Shown: positions 17,936 through 26,302, counted from the stretch's first letter. The stretch is 64,000 nucleotides of DNA from Pseudomonas sp. GM18 (GCF_000282195.1 NZ_AKJT01000046.1:54651-118650), one strand, 5' to 3'. Numbers and translations are program-made. The notes: generated by a model not told the origin, from the letters alone.

Positions 17936-19095
17936 TTCCCTACGGTCGGCAAAGCCTCGATCAGGCGGACATCGATGCGGTGGTCGCCGTGTTGCAGTCC
18001 GACTGGCTGACTCAGGGGCCGACCATCGAGCGTTTCGAACAGGCCGTGGCCGAGCGTTGCCAGGCCGATTTCGCGGTGGCGGTGTGCAATGCCACCGCGG
18101 CGTTGCACATTGCCTGTCTCGCTGCCGGCCTTGGGCCGGGCGATCGGTTGTGGACCACGCCGAACACCTTTCTGGCCTCGGCCAACTGCGGTCGCTACTG
18201 CGGCGCGGATGTCGATTTTGTCGACATCGACCCGCTGACCTGGAACCTCGACGCCTACACCTTGGCATCGAAGCTTGAAATCGCCGAGCGCGACGGCAAG
18301 CTGCCGAAAGTGTTGGTGGCGGTAGCGTTCTCCGGGCAAAGCTGCGATATGCGCATGATCGCCGAACTGGCCGAGCGTTACGGTTTCACGGTGATCGAGG
18401 ATGCCTCCCACGCGGTCGGCGCGTCTTATGCCGGGCGCCCGGTGGGGTGCGGTGAGTTCGCGGCGATGACCGTGTTCAGTTTCCACCCGGTGAAGATCAT
18501 CACCAGCGCCGAAGGCGGCATGGTGCTGACCAATCGCCCGGAACTGGCCGAGCGTCTGCAGCGCCTGCGCAGCCACGGCATGACCCGTGACCCCGAGCAG
18601 ATGACCGAACCCAGCCACGGTCCCTGGTACTACCAGCAAGTGGAGCTGGGCTTCAATTACCGGATCACCGACCTGCAAGCGGCCCTCGGTCTGTCACAGC
18701 TGAACAAGCTCAATGGCTTTGTCGAGCGTCGACGCGAACTGGCGGTGCGTTACGACCGTTTGCTGGCGTACTTGCCGCTGATCTTGCCCAGCGCACAGCC
18801 TGAAGCCGAATCGGCGTGGCATCTGTACGTGGTGCGCTTGCAGACGGAGCGGATCAACCTCAGTCATCGACAGGTGTTCGAAGGCTTGCGAGCGGCCGGT
18901 GTCGGGGTGAACCTGCACTATATTCCGCTGCATCTGCAGCCGTACTATCGCGACCTGGGTTTTGCCGAGGGTGATTTCCCCCAGGCGGAACGTTATTACG
19001 CCGAGGCCATCAGCCTGCCGCTGTTTCCTCTGCTGAGCGATGAACAACAGGACTATGTGGTCGAGCAATTGCGAAGACTGATCCTTGAGGAGTAG
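17932..19095 (+). CDS. pseC: PseC, UDP-4-keto-6-deoxy-AltNAc C4 aminotransferase
   Basis: PseC is a PLP enzyme that moves an amino group from glutamate to C4 of the PseB product. The 387-residue sequence is a DegT/DnrJ/EryC1/StrS-family aminotransferase: IPYGRQSLDQADIDAV at the N-terminus, AVCNATAALHIACL in the cofactor loop, and SFHPVKIITSAEGG with the PLP-binding Lys. Length is normal. It is translationally coupled to pseB by a 4-base overlap and is 6 bases from pseF. Confidence 0.95.
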   Translation: MIPYGRQSLDQADIDAVVAVLQSDWLTQGPTIERFEQAVAERCQADFAVAVCNATAALHIACLAAGLGPGDRLWTTPNTFLASANCGRYCGADVDFVDIDPLTWNLDAYTLASKLEIAERDGKLPKVLVAVAFSGQSCDMRMIAELAERYGFTVIEDASHAVGASYAGRPVGCGEFAAMTVFSFHPVKIITSAEGGMVLTNRPELAERLQRLRSHGMTRDPEQMTEPSHGPWYYQQVELGFNYRITDLQAALGLSQLNKLNGFVERRRELAVRYDRLLAYLPLILPSAQPEAESAWHLYVVRLQTERINLSHRQVFEGLRAAGVGVNLHYIPLHLQPYYRDLGFAEGDFPQAERYYAEAISLPLFPLLSDEQQDYVVEQLRRLILEE

Positions 19096-19101
19096 TGACT
19101 C

Positions 19102-19797
19102 TTGAGCTGTGTTGCGATCATTCCGGCCCGCGGTGGCAGCAAACGAATCCCGCGCAAGAACCTCAAGCCGTTCGACGGCGTGCCGATGATCGTCCGTTCG
19201 ATTCGCACGGCACTGGAGTCGAGCCTGTTCGACCAGGTGATCGTCAGCACCGACGATGAGGAAATCGCCGACGTCGCACGAGCCAATGGCGCTCAGGTGC
19301 CGTTCATGCGGCCTGCGGCACTGGCTGACGATTTCACCGGGACTGCGGCGGTGGTCGTGCATGCCTTGAATCAATTGCCGCCGTTCGACCATGCCTGCTG
19401 CGTCTACGCAACGGCGCCGTTGTTGCAGGCGCGTTATCTGCGTCAGGGGCATGAGTTGCTGGTGCAGCACCCGGACAAATCTTTTGCGTTTTCAGTCACC
19501 GGTTTTGGTTTTCCGGTGCAGCGGGCCTTGACCCTCGACGCGCAGGGCGCCCTGACCTCGCTCTATCCGGAGTTTCGTGACACCCGCTCCCAGGACTTGC
19601 CCGAAGCCTTTCAGGACGCCGGCCAGTTCTACTGGGGGCGCAGCGAGTCCTGGTTGTGTGGTGATGTGCTGTTTTCGCCAGCGAGCCTGCCGGTGATTCT
19701 GCCGCGCTACCTGGTACAGGACATCGACACCCTCGAAGACTGGAAACGCGCTGAATACCTTTATGCCGCATTGAAGGCCGGTGGTGAGTTGCAATGA
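19102..19797 (+). CDS. pseF: PseF, pseudaminic acid cytidylyltransferase
   Basis: PseF activates pseudaminic acid with CTP to CMP-Pse, the donor used by flagellin glycosyltransferases. The 231-residue protein carries the CMP-sugar synthetase signature IPARGGSKRIPRKNLKPF at the N-terminus, then VSTDDEEIADVA and a late DIDTLEDWKRAE. The start appears to be TTG at 19102, with GAGGAG at 19087-19092 placed 9 bases upstream. No ATG or GTG in frame precedes the signature. It overlaps the next gene by ATGA. Confidence 0.93.
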   Translation: MSCVAIIPARGGSKRIPRKNLKPFDGVPMIVRSIRTALESSLFDQVIVSTDDEEIADVARANGAQVPFMRPAALADDFTGTAAVVVHALNQLPPFDHACCVYATAPLLQARYLRQGHELLVQHPDKSFAFSVTGFGFPVQRALTLDAQGALTSLYPEFRDTRSQDLPEAFQDAGQFYWGRSESWLCGDVLFSPASLPVILPRYLVQDIDTLEDWKRAEYLYAALKAGGELQ

Positions 19798-21296
19798 GGG
19801 TACTGATCCGCGCTGACGCGTCGCCGACCATTGGCAGTGGCCATATCGCTCGCTGTCTGACCCTGGCCAGGGTGTTGCGCAAGCAGGGCACGCACGTTGC
19901 TTTCGCCTGTCGTCTACTGCCGGGGCATCGACTGGACAGCCTGGCAAACGAGGGCTTCGAGACCTTCGCGCTGCCGGCGCGCTACCCCGATGAGGACCCG
20001 CAGCAGGCCATCGAGTCGATGCTGCCGTGGCAGGCGGACATCGCCGCGCTGGCGCAAGCCTTGGAAAGTCATCCGGCTTTCGACTGGATCGTCGTTGACC
20101 ACTATGGCCTCGATCATCACTGGCAGACTGCGGCCCGCCGCTGGGCACCGAGGATCGCGGCGGTGGATGACCTGGCCACTCGGCAGTACCGCGTCGATCT
20201 GCTGCTCAATCAAAATCTGTCGGGCACCCCAGAGGCTTATGGCTCGCTGTTGACGCCCGACTGCCAGACCTTGCTCGGCCCACGTTTTGCGATGCTGCGC
20301 GATGAGTTCTGCTGCCCGGCGATTGAGATCAAACCTCGGGCCAGGCGAGTGCTGGTGAACTTCGGCGGCTTCGATGCAGCCATGCAGACCCATCACGCGA
20401 TGTTGGCGCTGGCGGACCTCCATGAGCTGGAGGTCGATTTCGTCGCGGGTGCCGACAACCCGGCCTGGGAGCAGATGCAGGCGCTGGCGGCGTATCGTCC
20501 GAACTGGCGCCTGCACAGTTTTGTCAGCGACTTCTACCGGCTGATGACCGAGGCCGACCTGTTTGTCGGCGCCGGTGGCGGCACCAGTTGGGAGCGGGCG
20601 GCCATGGGGCTGCCGACGATCTGCATTGCGGTCTCGAATAATCAGCAGGCCAACGGCGAGGTGATGGCGACCTCGGGCGCTCATGTGTTCCTGGGCTGCC
20701 GCGAGCACGTTCGCGTCGAGCAGTTGCGCCAGGCCATCGGTTTTGTCGTGGGCAATCAGGTTTTTCGTCAGAGTCTGGCTGACCGCTCGCGGCAGTTGGT
20801 CGATGGCCGTGGCGCGCAGCGGGTGGCGGCAGCGCTGGCGGGGGCGGTATTGCAGGTGCGCCGGGCCACTGCGGACGATACGCAATTGTTGTTCGAGGGG
20901 CGTAATGCCGAGGCGGTACGGCGCTGGTCGCTGGACACCCACGTCATTGACTGGCAACGGCATCAGGTTTGGCTGGCTGCGAGCCTGAACAATCCCCAGC
21001 GACTGCTGCTAATTGCTGAGGCGGATGACGGTCCGGTCGGTATGCTGCGCTATGACCTTGACGGTACTCGGGCCGAAGTCTCGATTTATCTGTTCGAGGG
21101 TCGATTCGGCCTGGGCTGGGGCAGGGCATTGCTGGCGCGGGGCGAAGCCTTCGTCACTGCCCATTGGCCACAACTGGAGGCCATCACCGCTCAGGTGCTG
21201 CCGGCCAATCAGCCATCGCTGAAGGTTTTTTGCGAGGCTGGTTTTACTCAGAGTGCTTGCGCGTTCACGCGTGTATTGAAGGATCCCAAACAATGA
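19794..21296 (+). CDS. pseG: PseG-PseH fusion: UDP-sugar hydrolase plus GNAT N-acetyltransferase
   Basis: The 500-residue protein joins two pathway enzymes. Residues 1 to about 345 are PseG, the GT-B-fold hydrolase that removes UDP from UDP-2,4-diacetamido-2,4,6-trideoxy-altrose (MRVLIRADASPTIGSGH at the start, FVGAGGGTSWERAAMGLP in the C-terminal half). Residues about 350-500 are a GNAT acetyltransferase (LQVRRATADDTQLLF, GRFGLGWGRALL as acetyl-CoA site, NQPSLKVFCEAGF near the end) matching PseH, which acetylates the C4 amine. No separate pseH was found in the window, so the fusion completes the pathway. ATGA overlaps link it to pseF and pseI. Confidence 0.92.
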   Translation: MRVLIRADASPTIGSGHIARCLTLARVLRKQGTHVAFACRLLPGHRLDSLANEGFETFALPARYPDEDPQQAIESMLPWQADIAALAQALESHPAFDWIVVDHYGLDHHWQTAARRWAPRIAAVDDLATRQYRVDLLLNQNLSGTPEAYGSLLTPDCQTLLGPRFAMLRDEFCCPAIEIKPRARRVLVNFGGFDAAMQTHHAMLALADLHELEVDFVAGADNPAWEQMQALAAYRPNWRLHSFVSDFYRLMTEADLFVGAGGGTSWERAAMGLPTICIAVSNNQQANGEVMATSGAHVFLGCREHVRVEQLRQAIGFVVGNQVFRQSLADRSRQLVDGRGAQRVAAALAGAVLQVRRATADDTQLLFEGRNAEAVRRWSLDTHVIDWQRHQVWLAASLNNPQRLLLIAEADDGPVGMLRYDLDGTRAEVSIYLFEGRFGLGWGRALLARGEAFVTAHWPQLEAITAQVLPANQPSLKVFCEAGFTQSACAFTRVLKDPKQ

Positions 21297-22345
21297 CCAG
21301 CTTCAAGATCGGTAATCGCTCGATCGGTGCCGATGCGCCACCGTTCATCATTGCCGAGATGAGTGGCAACCATAACCAGTCGCTGGACGTGGCGCTGCAA
21401 ATCGTCGAAGCCGCGGCCAAGGCCGGCGCGCATGCCTTGAAGCTGCAAACCTACACCGCCGAGACCATGACCCTGGACTTGTCCGAAGGTGAGTTCTTCA
21501 TCAAGGACCCCAACAGCCTGTGGGCCGGCTCTTCGCTGTATGCGCTGTATGAGAAGGCCCACACGCCGTGGGAATGGCACGCACCGATTTTCGCCCGGGC
21601 CAAAGAGCTGGGCATGCTGGCGTTCTCCACACCGTTCGATGACACCGCGGTGGACTTCCTCGAAAGCCTCGATGTGCCGGCCTACAAGATCGCCAGTTTC
21701 GAGAACACTGATCTGCCGCTGATCCGGCGGGTCGCGGCCACCGGCAAGCCGTTGATCATTTCCACCGGCATGGCCAGCATCGCCGAACTCGATGAAACCG
21801 TGCGTGCCGCCCGTGAGGCCGGTTGCAATGACCTGGTGTTGCTCAAGTGCACCAGCACTTACCCGGCGACGCCCGCCAACAGCAATGTGCGCACGATCCC
21901 TCATCTGCGCGAGTTGTTTGGCTGTGAAGTCGGTTTGTCCGACCATTCGATGGGCGTCGGGGTGTCTGTCGCTGCAGTGGCGCTGGGGGCGACGGTGGTG
22001 GAAAAACATTTCACCCTCGACCGTGCCGCCGGTGGCGTGGACGCCAGTTTCTCCCTGGAACCGGCCGAACTCGCCAGCCTGGTGATCGAAACCGAGCGCG
22101 CCTGGCAGGCCATGGGCCAAGTGCATTACGGGGTGACTGAAGCGGAGCGCAAGTCCCTGGTGTACCGTCGGTCGCTGTATGTCACCCGGGACATGGCCGC
22201 CGGAGAGCCTTTTAACGCCGCCAATCTGCGGGCCATCCGTCCTGGCCTCGGGCTCGCCCCCAAACACGCTGAAACCCTTCTGGGCCGCCGTGCCCGCCAG
22301 GCCATCAAGCGCGGAACGCCGCTGGATTGGTCGCTGGTCGAATAA
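21293..22345 (+). CDS. pseI: PseI, pseudaminic acid synthase
   Basis: PseI condenses 2,4-diacetamido-2,4,6-trideoxy-L-altrose with phosphoenolpyruvate to give pseudaminic acid. The 350-residue protein is an NeuB-family synthase: FIIAEMSGNHNQSLD near the N-terminus, LKCTSTYPA in the barrel, GLSDHSMG, VVEKHFTLDR, and a C-terminal SAF (antifreeze-like) domain from about residue 290. Start ATG 21293 overlaps the pseGH stop; the longer frame from 21164 lies inside pseGH and is rejected. This is the last gene of the operon before a 230-base gap. Confidence 0.95.
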   Translation: MTSFKIGNRSIGADAPPFIIAEMSGNHNQSLDVALQIVEAAAKAGAHALKLQTYTAETMTLDLSEGEFFIKDPNSLWAGSSLYALYEKAHTPWEWHAPIFARAKELGMLAFSTPFDDTAVDFLESLDVPAYKIASFENTDLPLIRRVAATGKPLIISTGMASIAELDETVRAAREAGCNDLVLLKCTSTYPATPANSNVRTIPHLRELFGCEVGLSDHSMGVGVSVAAVALGATVVEKHFTLDRAAGGVDASFSLEPAELASLVIETERAWQAMGQVHYGVTEAERKSLVYRRSLYVTRDMAAGEPFNAANLRAIRPGLGLAPKHAETLLGRRARQAIKRGTPLDWSLVE

Positions 22346-22413
22346 CCGCTTGTGGGGCTGATTCGGCAAAATAGCGTGACCTGCGAGTCATAACGCGCAT
22401 CTTCACTGTATTG

Positions 22414-22420
22414 TATAAAT
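22414..22420 (+). promoter_or_regulatory. Possible -10 element upstream of the FabH-like gene
   Basis: The pseI to FabH-like gap (22346-22575) has an AT-rich patch with TATAAAT in otherwise GC-rich DNA. No good -35 hexamer lies at the proper distance, so this is a weak call. If real, it would give a leader of about 150 bases. The remainder of the gap shows no other recognised element. Confidence 0.3.
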
Positions 22421-22575
22421 AGGGAAGAGGGCGCCTGGTCTGTTTTTTGACCCAGTGATGGCCTTTTACTCTTCCCGTTGTCACCTCGTTGAGGGCGACG
22501 TTATTCGTTGTTTGTCGGCGCCCCTCGATTCCTTGCGAGCGGTGGTATTGGGCTGTTTATTATTGGGAAGCCGTA

Positions 22576-23502
22576 ATGATTGGCATAAAGAGCATTGCGA
22601 GCTACGTTCCTGTAGCCGGCGTGGACAATTACGCACAAGGTGCAAAATTCGAAAAGGATGAAGAATTCATCCTGGGCAAGATCGGTTCGGCTTTCCTGCC
22701 GCGCAAAGACGCCGGGCAAGAAACCTCGGACCTGTGTGTCGAAGCAGTCAATGCGCTGTTCGCCAACAACCCTGAATTGAAGCGTGAAGTCATCGACGTG
22801 CTGATCGTCGTGACCCAGAACGGCGACGAAGAAGGTCTACCGCACACCGCCGCCATCGTTCAGGACAAACTGGGCCTGCCGACGACCGTGGCCGCGTTCG
22901 ATATTTCCCTGGGCTGCTCCGGTTATGTCTACGGCATCTACGCCATCAAGGGCTTCATGGAAGCCGCAGGCCTGAAGAATGGCCTGCTGGTGACCGCCGA
23001 TCCGTACTCGAAGATCGTCGACCCGGAAGACCGCAACACCACCATGCTGTTTGGCGATGCCGCCACCGCCACCTGGATGGGCGAAGACGCGCCATGGCAG
23101 TTGGGCAAGGCCAAGTTCGGTACCGACGGTTCCGGCGCGCCGCACCTGAAGGTTACCGACGGGGTGTTCTTCATGAACGGCCGTCAGGTGTTCAACTTTG
23201 CACTGCTCAAAGTGCCGGCGCATTTGCATGAACTGCTCGCTGATTCGGGCCTGACGGCCGACGATATCGATGCTTTCTGCATTCACCAGGGCAGCGCGGC
23301 GATTGTCGATGCCGTGGCGCGACGCTTCGAGGGCGAGCCCGAGAAGTTCCTCAAGGACATGGTCGAGACCGGTAACACCGTGTCGTCGAGCATTCCATTG
23401 CTGCTGGAAAAACACGTGCTCGACTCCAAGTGGAAGCGTGTGGCGCTCAGCGGTTTCGGTGTTGGTCTGTCTTGGGGGTCGGCGATCATCTATCGTCCTT
23501 GA
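22576..23502 (+). CDS. FabH-like 3-oxoacyl-ACP synthase III
   Basis: The 308-residue protein is a ketoacyl-ACP synthase III, which joins an acyl-CoA to malonyl-ACP or transfers acyl groups in related enzymes. The Cys-His-Asn triad is readable: C114 (ISLGCSGYVYG), H237 (FCIHQGSAA) and N267 (TGNTVSSSIP). Start ATG 22576 has GGGAAG 5 bases upstream; the frame extends to 22489 without support. A homologous gene is the third member of the P. syringae flagellin-glycosylation island (family knowledge). A role in providing an acyl group for a sugar amine is therefore more likely than bulk fatty acid synthesis. A strong terminator follows. Confidence 0.88.
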   Translation: MIGIKSIASYVPVAGVDNYAQGAKFEKDEEFILGKIGSAFLPRKDAGQETSDLCVEAVNALFANNPELKREVIDVLIVVTQNGDEEGLPHTAAIVQDKLGLPTTVAAFDISLGCSGYVYGIYAIKGFMEAAGLKNGLLVTADPYSKIVDPEDRNTTMLFGDAATATWMGEDAPWQLGKAKFGTDGSGAPHLKVTDGVFFMNGRQVFNFALLKVPAHLHELLADSGLTADDIDAFCIHQGSAAIVDAVARRFEGEPEKFLKDMVETGNTVSSSIPLLLEKHVLDSKWKRVALSGFGVGLSWGSAIIYRP

Positions 23503-23542
23503 GCCTCGGCTCTTTAGTCAAAGAAAGCCAGGCACAAAAAAA

Positions 23543-23577
23543 GCGTTCAAGGTGTAACCTTGAGCGCTATTTTTTTG
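23543..23577 (+). terminator. Rho-independent terminator, probably bidirectional
   Basis: AGCGTTCAAGG pairs with CCTTGAGCGCT (one G-U) around TGTAA and is followed by a T-run at 23571-23577; an A-run precedes it, so it could also work on the other strand. It separates the FabH-like gene from the Maf-type gene. Confidence 0.9.
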
Positions 23578-23599
23578 CCCGAATGAAAAGCGAGGCTCC

Positions 23600-24892
23600 A
23601 TGAGCGAGTTTTTTCAACCCAACGCCGAACTCATCCAGCGTCGCTGGCCGGCCGTGGCTGAGCGTCTGCTGACTGAAGATCCGGGCCCGTTGCAGGCTGA
23701 TCTGGTGGAAGGGCTCGGCTCGACGCTGAGCATCAACGGCATTCAGTTGACCAGTCGCCATGACCGTACTCGCGAAGCGCAGCTTCAGGCTGCAAGCCTG
23801 CCGGTCGAGAGTCCGGTGTTGCACGTTTACGGCACGGGGCTGGGTGACCTGCAACTGGAACTGCTGCAGCGTTCGGAGCTGATTCAGCTGCATGTGCATA
23901 TCCTCAACGGCGCAGTGTTTGCGCTGGTTTTGCAATTGCTCGATCAGCAGCCGTGGCTCAGCGATTCACGGGTCGAGCTGCACTATGCCGGTGATTTGGC
24001 TGAGATTTGTTTGCCGTTCTTTGCCCTGCCTTCGGAGCTGGTGCTGGCCGATGACTTCAACGCGAAGATCCGCGACCGCTTGATCAGCGAAATCCATCTG
24101 ACGTTCAACAACCGTGAGTTCGATCCGGACAATCCGGAAATAGCGACGCGCCTGCTGGAAAGTGTTGAACAGATCCGCGTCGATAGCGACGCCGCACAAT
24201 TGTTCGCAGCACACGCTGGCCAGTCGATGTTCGTCATCGCCACCGGGCCGAGCCTGGAACAGCACTTCGTGACCTTGCGATCCATTCGCGGCCAGACCCC
24301 TAGACCACTGTTCGTGTGTGTCGATACCGCTTACAGGCCGCTGATCGAGAACGGCATCAAGCCGGATGTGGTCGTCACGATCGATCAGCGTATCTCGCTG
24401 CGCCATCTGCCGCCCGAGGACAGCGCAAACATCACGCTGGTCTACATGCCGCTGGTGGCTCCTGCCGTCTTGCAGGCCTGGCAAGGCAAACGCTATGTCG
24501 CCTACTCGGCAAGCCCGGTTTTTCGGGATCTGCGCGAACTGCTCCCACGGGCAGGGCTATATGCAGGCGGCAGCGTGATTCATCCGGCGGTGGACCTGGC
24601 GGTGAAAATGGGGGCCAGTCAGATCACGCTGTTCGGGGCTGATTTCGCGTTCCCCAACAACAAGACCCATGCCGGCTGGAATGATGGCGACCTTGGCCCG
24701 CAATTGGGTGCGGCTCGCCATTGGGTGTTGGATGGGCATGGGCAGCGGGTCAAGACCCAGCTCAATTTCCGCAGCTACCTGTGTGAGCTGGAGCGCTATA
24801 TCGCTGCGAATCCACACGTCGTCTTCTACAACAGCAGTCGAGCCGGGGCCATGATTGCCGGTACGACATTTCATCCGGAGTTCAGTCGATGA
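23600..24892 (+). CDS. Maf-type motility-associated glycosyltransferase
   Basis: This 430-residue protein belongs to the Maf/DUF115 (MptE-like) family. Such proteins transfer nonulosonic acids such as pseudaminic acid to flagellin in Campylobacter, Aeromonas and others. Core features: HVYGTGLGDLQLELL in the N-terminal part, then FVIATGPSLEQH (the GPSLE motif), and YAGGSVIHPAVDLAVKMGAS with LFGADFAF in the conserved half. It lies directly upstream of fliC and downstream of the pse genes, so it is the best candidate for the pseudaminic acid transferase. It overlaps the next small gene by ATGA. No ribosome binding site stronger than GCGAGGC is seen. Confidence 0.88.
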   Translation: MSEFFQPNAELIQRRWPAVAERLLTEDPGPLQADLVEGLGSTLSINGIQLTSRHDRTREAQLQAASLPVESPVLHVYGTGLGDLQLELLQRSELIQLHVHILNGAVFALVLQLLDQQPWLSDSRVELHYAGDLAEICLPFFALPSELVLADDFNAKIRDRLISEIHLTFNNREFDPDNPEIATRLLESVEQIRVDSDAAQLFAAHAGQSMFVIATGPSLEQHFVTLRSIRGQTPRPLFVCVDTAYRPLIENGIKPDVVVTIDQRISLRHLPPEDSANITLVYMPLVAPAVLQAWQGKRYVAYSASPVFRDLRELLPRAGLYAGGSVIHPAVDLAVKMGASQITLFGADFAFPNNKTHAGWNDGDLGPQLGAARHWVLDGHGQRVKTQLNFRSYLCELERYIAANPHVVFYNSSRAGAMIAGTTFHPEFSR

Positions 24893-25155
24893 GCGAAGAA
24901 CTACTCGTTGATCAGGCCCGGCAATGTTCAGCGTTGTTTCGGCTGGGAAGGGATGTCGAGGCGGCGCTGGTCATGATCGAGGTGGCGGAGCAGGTGCAGT
25001 CGCGGGTCGGCGGGGCAGACAGCCAGATCGCGGCCCGGTGGATGGCATTGCTGACAGGCATGCTGGATAGCCAGGAGCGACAGGACTGGCTGGCGCTGGC
25101 GGACTACCTTGAATACGAACTGGTCGATTTGCTGATGGCTGTCAATTCCGCGTAA
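24889..25155 (+). CDS. Small conserved-looking protein coupled to the Maf gene, function unknown
   Basis: An 88-residue acidic, mainly helical protein without signal peptide or membrane segment. It reads like helical hairpins: SALFRLGRDVEAALVMIEVA and WLALADYLEYELVDLLMAV. The ATGA overlap with the Maf-type gene implies coupled translation and a related job, perhaps as a partner or chaperone for the glycosyltransferase or for flagellin. I do not recognise a named family. Codon use looks like the neighbours. Confidence 0.75.
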   Translation: MSEELLVDQARQCSALFRLGRDVEAALVMIEVAEQVQSRVGGADSQIAARWMALLTGMLDSQERQDWLALADYLEYELVDLLMAVNSA

Positions 25156-25297
25156 TGCCGTGACAGATCAGCGGGAGCGGGGCTGCAAGAAAGGGTTGTG
25201 GCAGTTCTCTGGCGTCATTTTTTGGTGGTTGGATCGTCGCTAGGCCTCGGTTTTACAGGGGGTGGCAGGGTGATGGCAAAAAATTTCAAAAATCCCC

Positions 25298-25324
25298 TCA
25301 AGCAACCTGCATTGGCGACGATAA
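25298..25324 (+). promoter_or_regulatory. Sigma28 (FliA) promoter of fliC
   Basis: TCAAGCAA, an 11-base spacer and GACGATAA match the flagellar sigma28 consensus (TAAAGTTT-N11-GCCGATAA), with 7 of 8 bases in the -10. Expected transcription start is near 25331, giving a leader of about 75 bases before the fliC ATG. Confidence 0.85.
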
Positions 25325-25354
25325 CTATTACGAAGGTTCTCTAGGCCATACCGG

Positions 25355-25378
25355 GCGGTTGCCAGGGCCGGAAGCCGC
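25355..25378 (+). promoter_or_regulatory. Stem-loop in the fliC 5' leader
   Basis: GCGGTTGCC pairs with GGAAGCCGC (one T-G pair, one G-A mismatch) around AGGGCC, about 25 bases after the expected transcript start and 26 bases before the fliC ATG. It leaves GAGGA near the start codon free. A role in mRNA stability or translation is possible. Confidence 0.4.
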
Positions 25379-25404
25379 AGTACCCAACCAACGAGGAATT
25401 CGTC

Positions 25405-26250
25405 ATGGCTTTAACAGTAAACACTAACACTACTTCCCTGAGTGTTCAGAAGAACCTGAACCGTGCGTCCGACGCGCTGTCGACTTCGATGACCCGCCTG
25501 TCCTCCGGCCTGAAAATCAACAGCGCCAAAGACGACGCCGCCGGCCTGCAGATCGCTACCCGTATGACTTCGCAGATCCGTGGCCAGACCATGGCTATCA
25601 AAAACGCCAACGACGGTGTTTCGATCGCTCAGACCGCTGAAGGCGCTCTGCAAGAGTCGACCAACATTCTGCAGCGTATGCGTGAAATCGCGGTGCAATC
25701 GCGAAACGACTCCAACGGTACTGCTGACCGTACCGCTCTGGACAAAGAATACCAACAGTCGATCGCTGAACTGACCCGTATTGCTCAGTCGACCAACCTG
25801 AACGGTAAGGCGCTGATCGACGGTACTGCTGGTGCGATGCAGTTCCAGGTAGGTTCGAACACCACTTCCGACAACCAGATCACTCTGACCCTGTCGACCA
25901 GCTTCGACGCCAGCGCCCTGGGCATGACCGGTACCACCATTTCCGGCGTTTCCAACGCCGCTAACCACAGCTCTGTCGATGCTTCTATCTCGGCTATCGA
26001 CGCTGCTCTGGCAAACATCAACGCCACTCGCGCTGACCTGGGTGCTGCTCAAAACCGTTTCTCGACCACTATCTCCAACCTGCAAAACATCAACGAAAAC
26101 GCCAGTGCTGCACTGAGCCGCGTACAAGATACCGACTTCGCTGCTGAAACTGCACAGCTGACCAAGCAACAAACTCTGCAACAAGCTTCCACCGCAGTTC
26201 TGGCTCAAGCCAACCAACTGCCATCCGCTGTACTGAAACTGCTTCAGTAA
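25405..26250 (+). CDS. fliC: FliC, flagellin
   Basis: The filament subunit, 281 residues, a short flagellin. The N-terminal D0/D1 part (MALTVNTNTTSLSVQKNLNR to about residue 140) and the C-terminal part (about 215-281, ending ANQLPSAVLKLLQ) are conserved; the surface-exposed middle is only about 70 residues and rich in Ser and Thr, the likely O-glycosylation targets. The flg22 region is residues 30-51 (TRLSSGLKINSAKDDAAG...). P. syringae flagellin is of almost the same length and is glycosylated on Ser residues in this central part. Transcribed from the sigma28 promoter at 25298. Codon use is strongly biased, as expected for a very abundant protein. Confidence 0.98.
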   Translation: MALTVNTNTTSLSVQKNLNRASDALSTSMTRLSSGLKINSAKDDAAGLQIATRMTSQIRGQTMAIKNANDGVSIAQTAEGALQESTNILQRMREIAVQSRNDSNGTADRTALDKEYQQSIAELTRIAQSTNLNGKALIDGTAGAMQFQVGSNTTSDNQITLTLSTSFDASALGMTGTTISGVSNAANHSSVDASISAIDAALANINATRADLGAAQNRFSTTISNLQNINENASAALSRVQDTDFAAETAQLTKQQTLQQASTAVLAQANQLPSAVLKLLQ

Positions 26251-26266
26251 TCGCTGATGAGTTTTG

Positions 26267-26302
26267 GCGGGGGAGTGCGCTTGTCGCGCTCTCTCGCTTT
26301 TT
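26267..26302 (+). terminator. Probable terminator after fliC
   Basis: GCGGGGGAGTGCGC can pair with GCGCTCTCTCGC around TTGTC, with a T-T mismatch and a small bulge, and is followed by TTTTT. It lies 16 bases after the fliC stop. This would keep flagellin mRNA separate from flaG. Confidence 0.6.

Noticed and set aside
21164..21292. Upstream extension of pseI
   Set aside because: It runs inside the PseH part of the fusion gene; the ATGA overlap at 21293 is the natural start.
22489..22575. Upstream extension of the FabH-like frame
   Set aside because: ATG 22576 has a proper ribosome binding site and matches the family N-terminus; the extra residues look non-coding.
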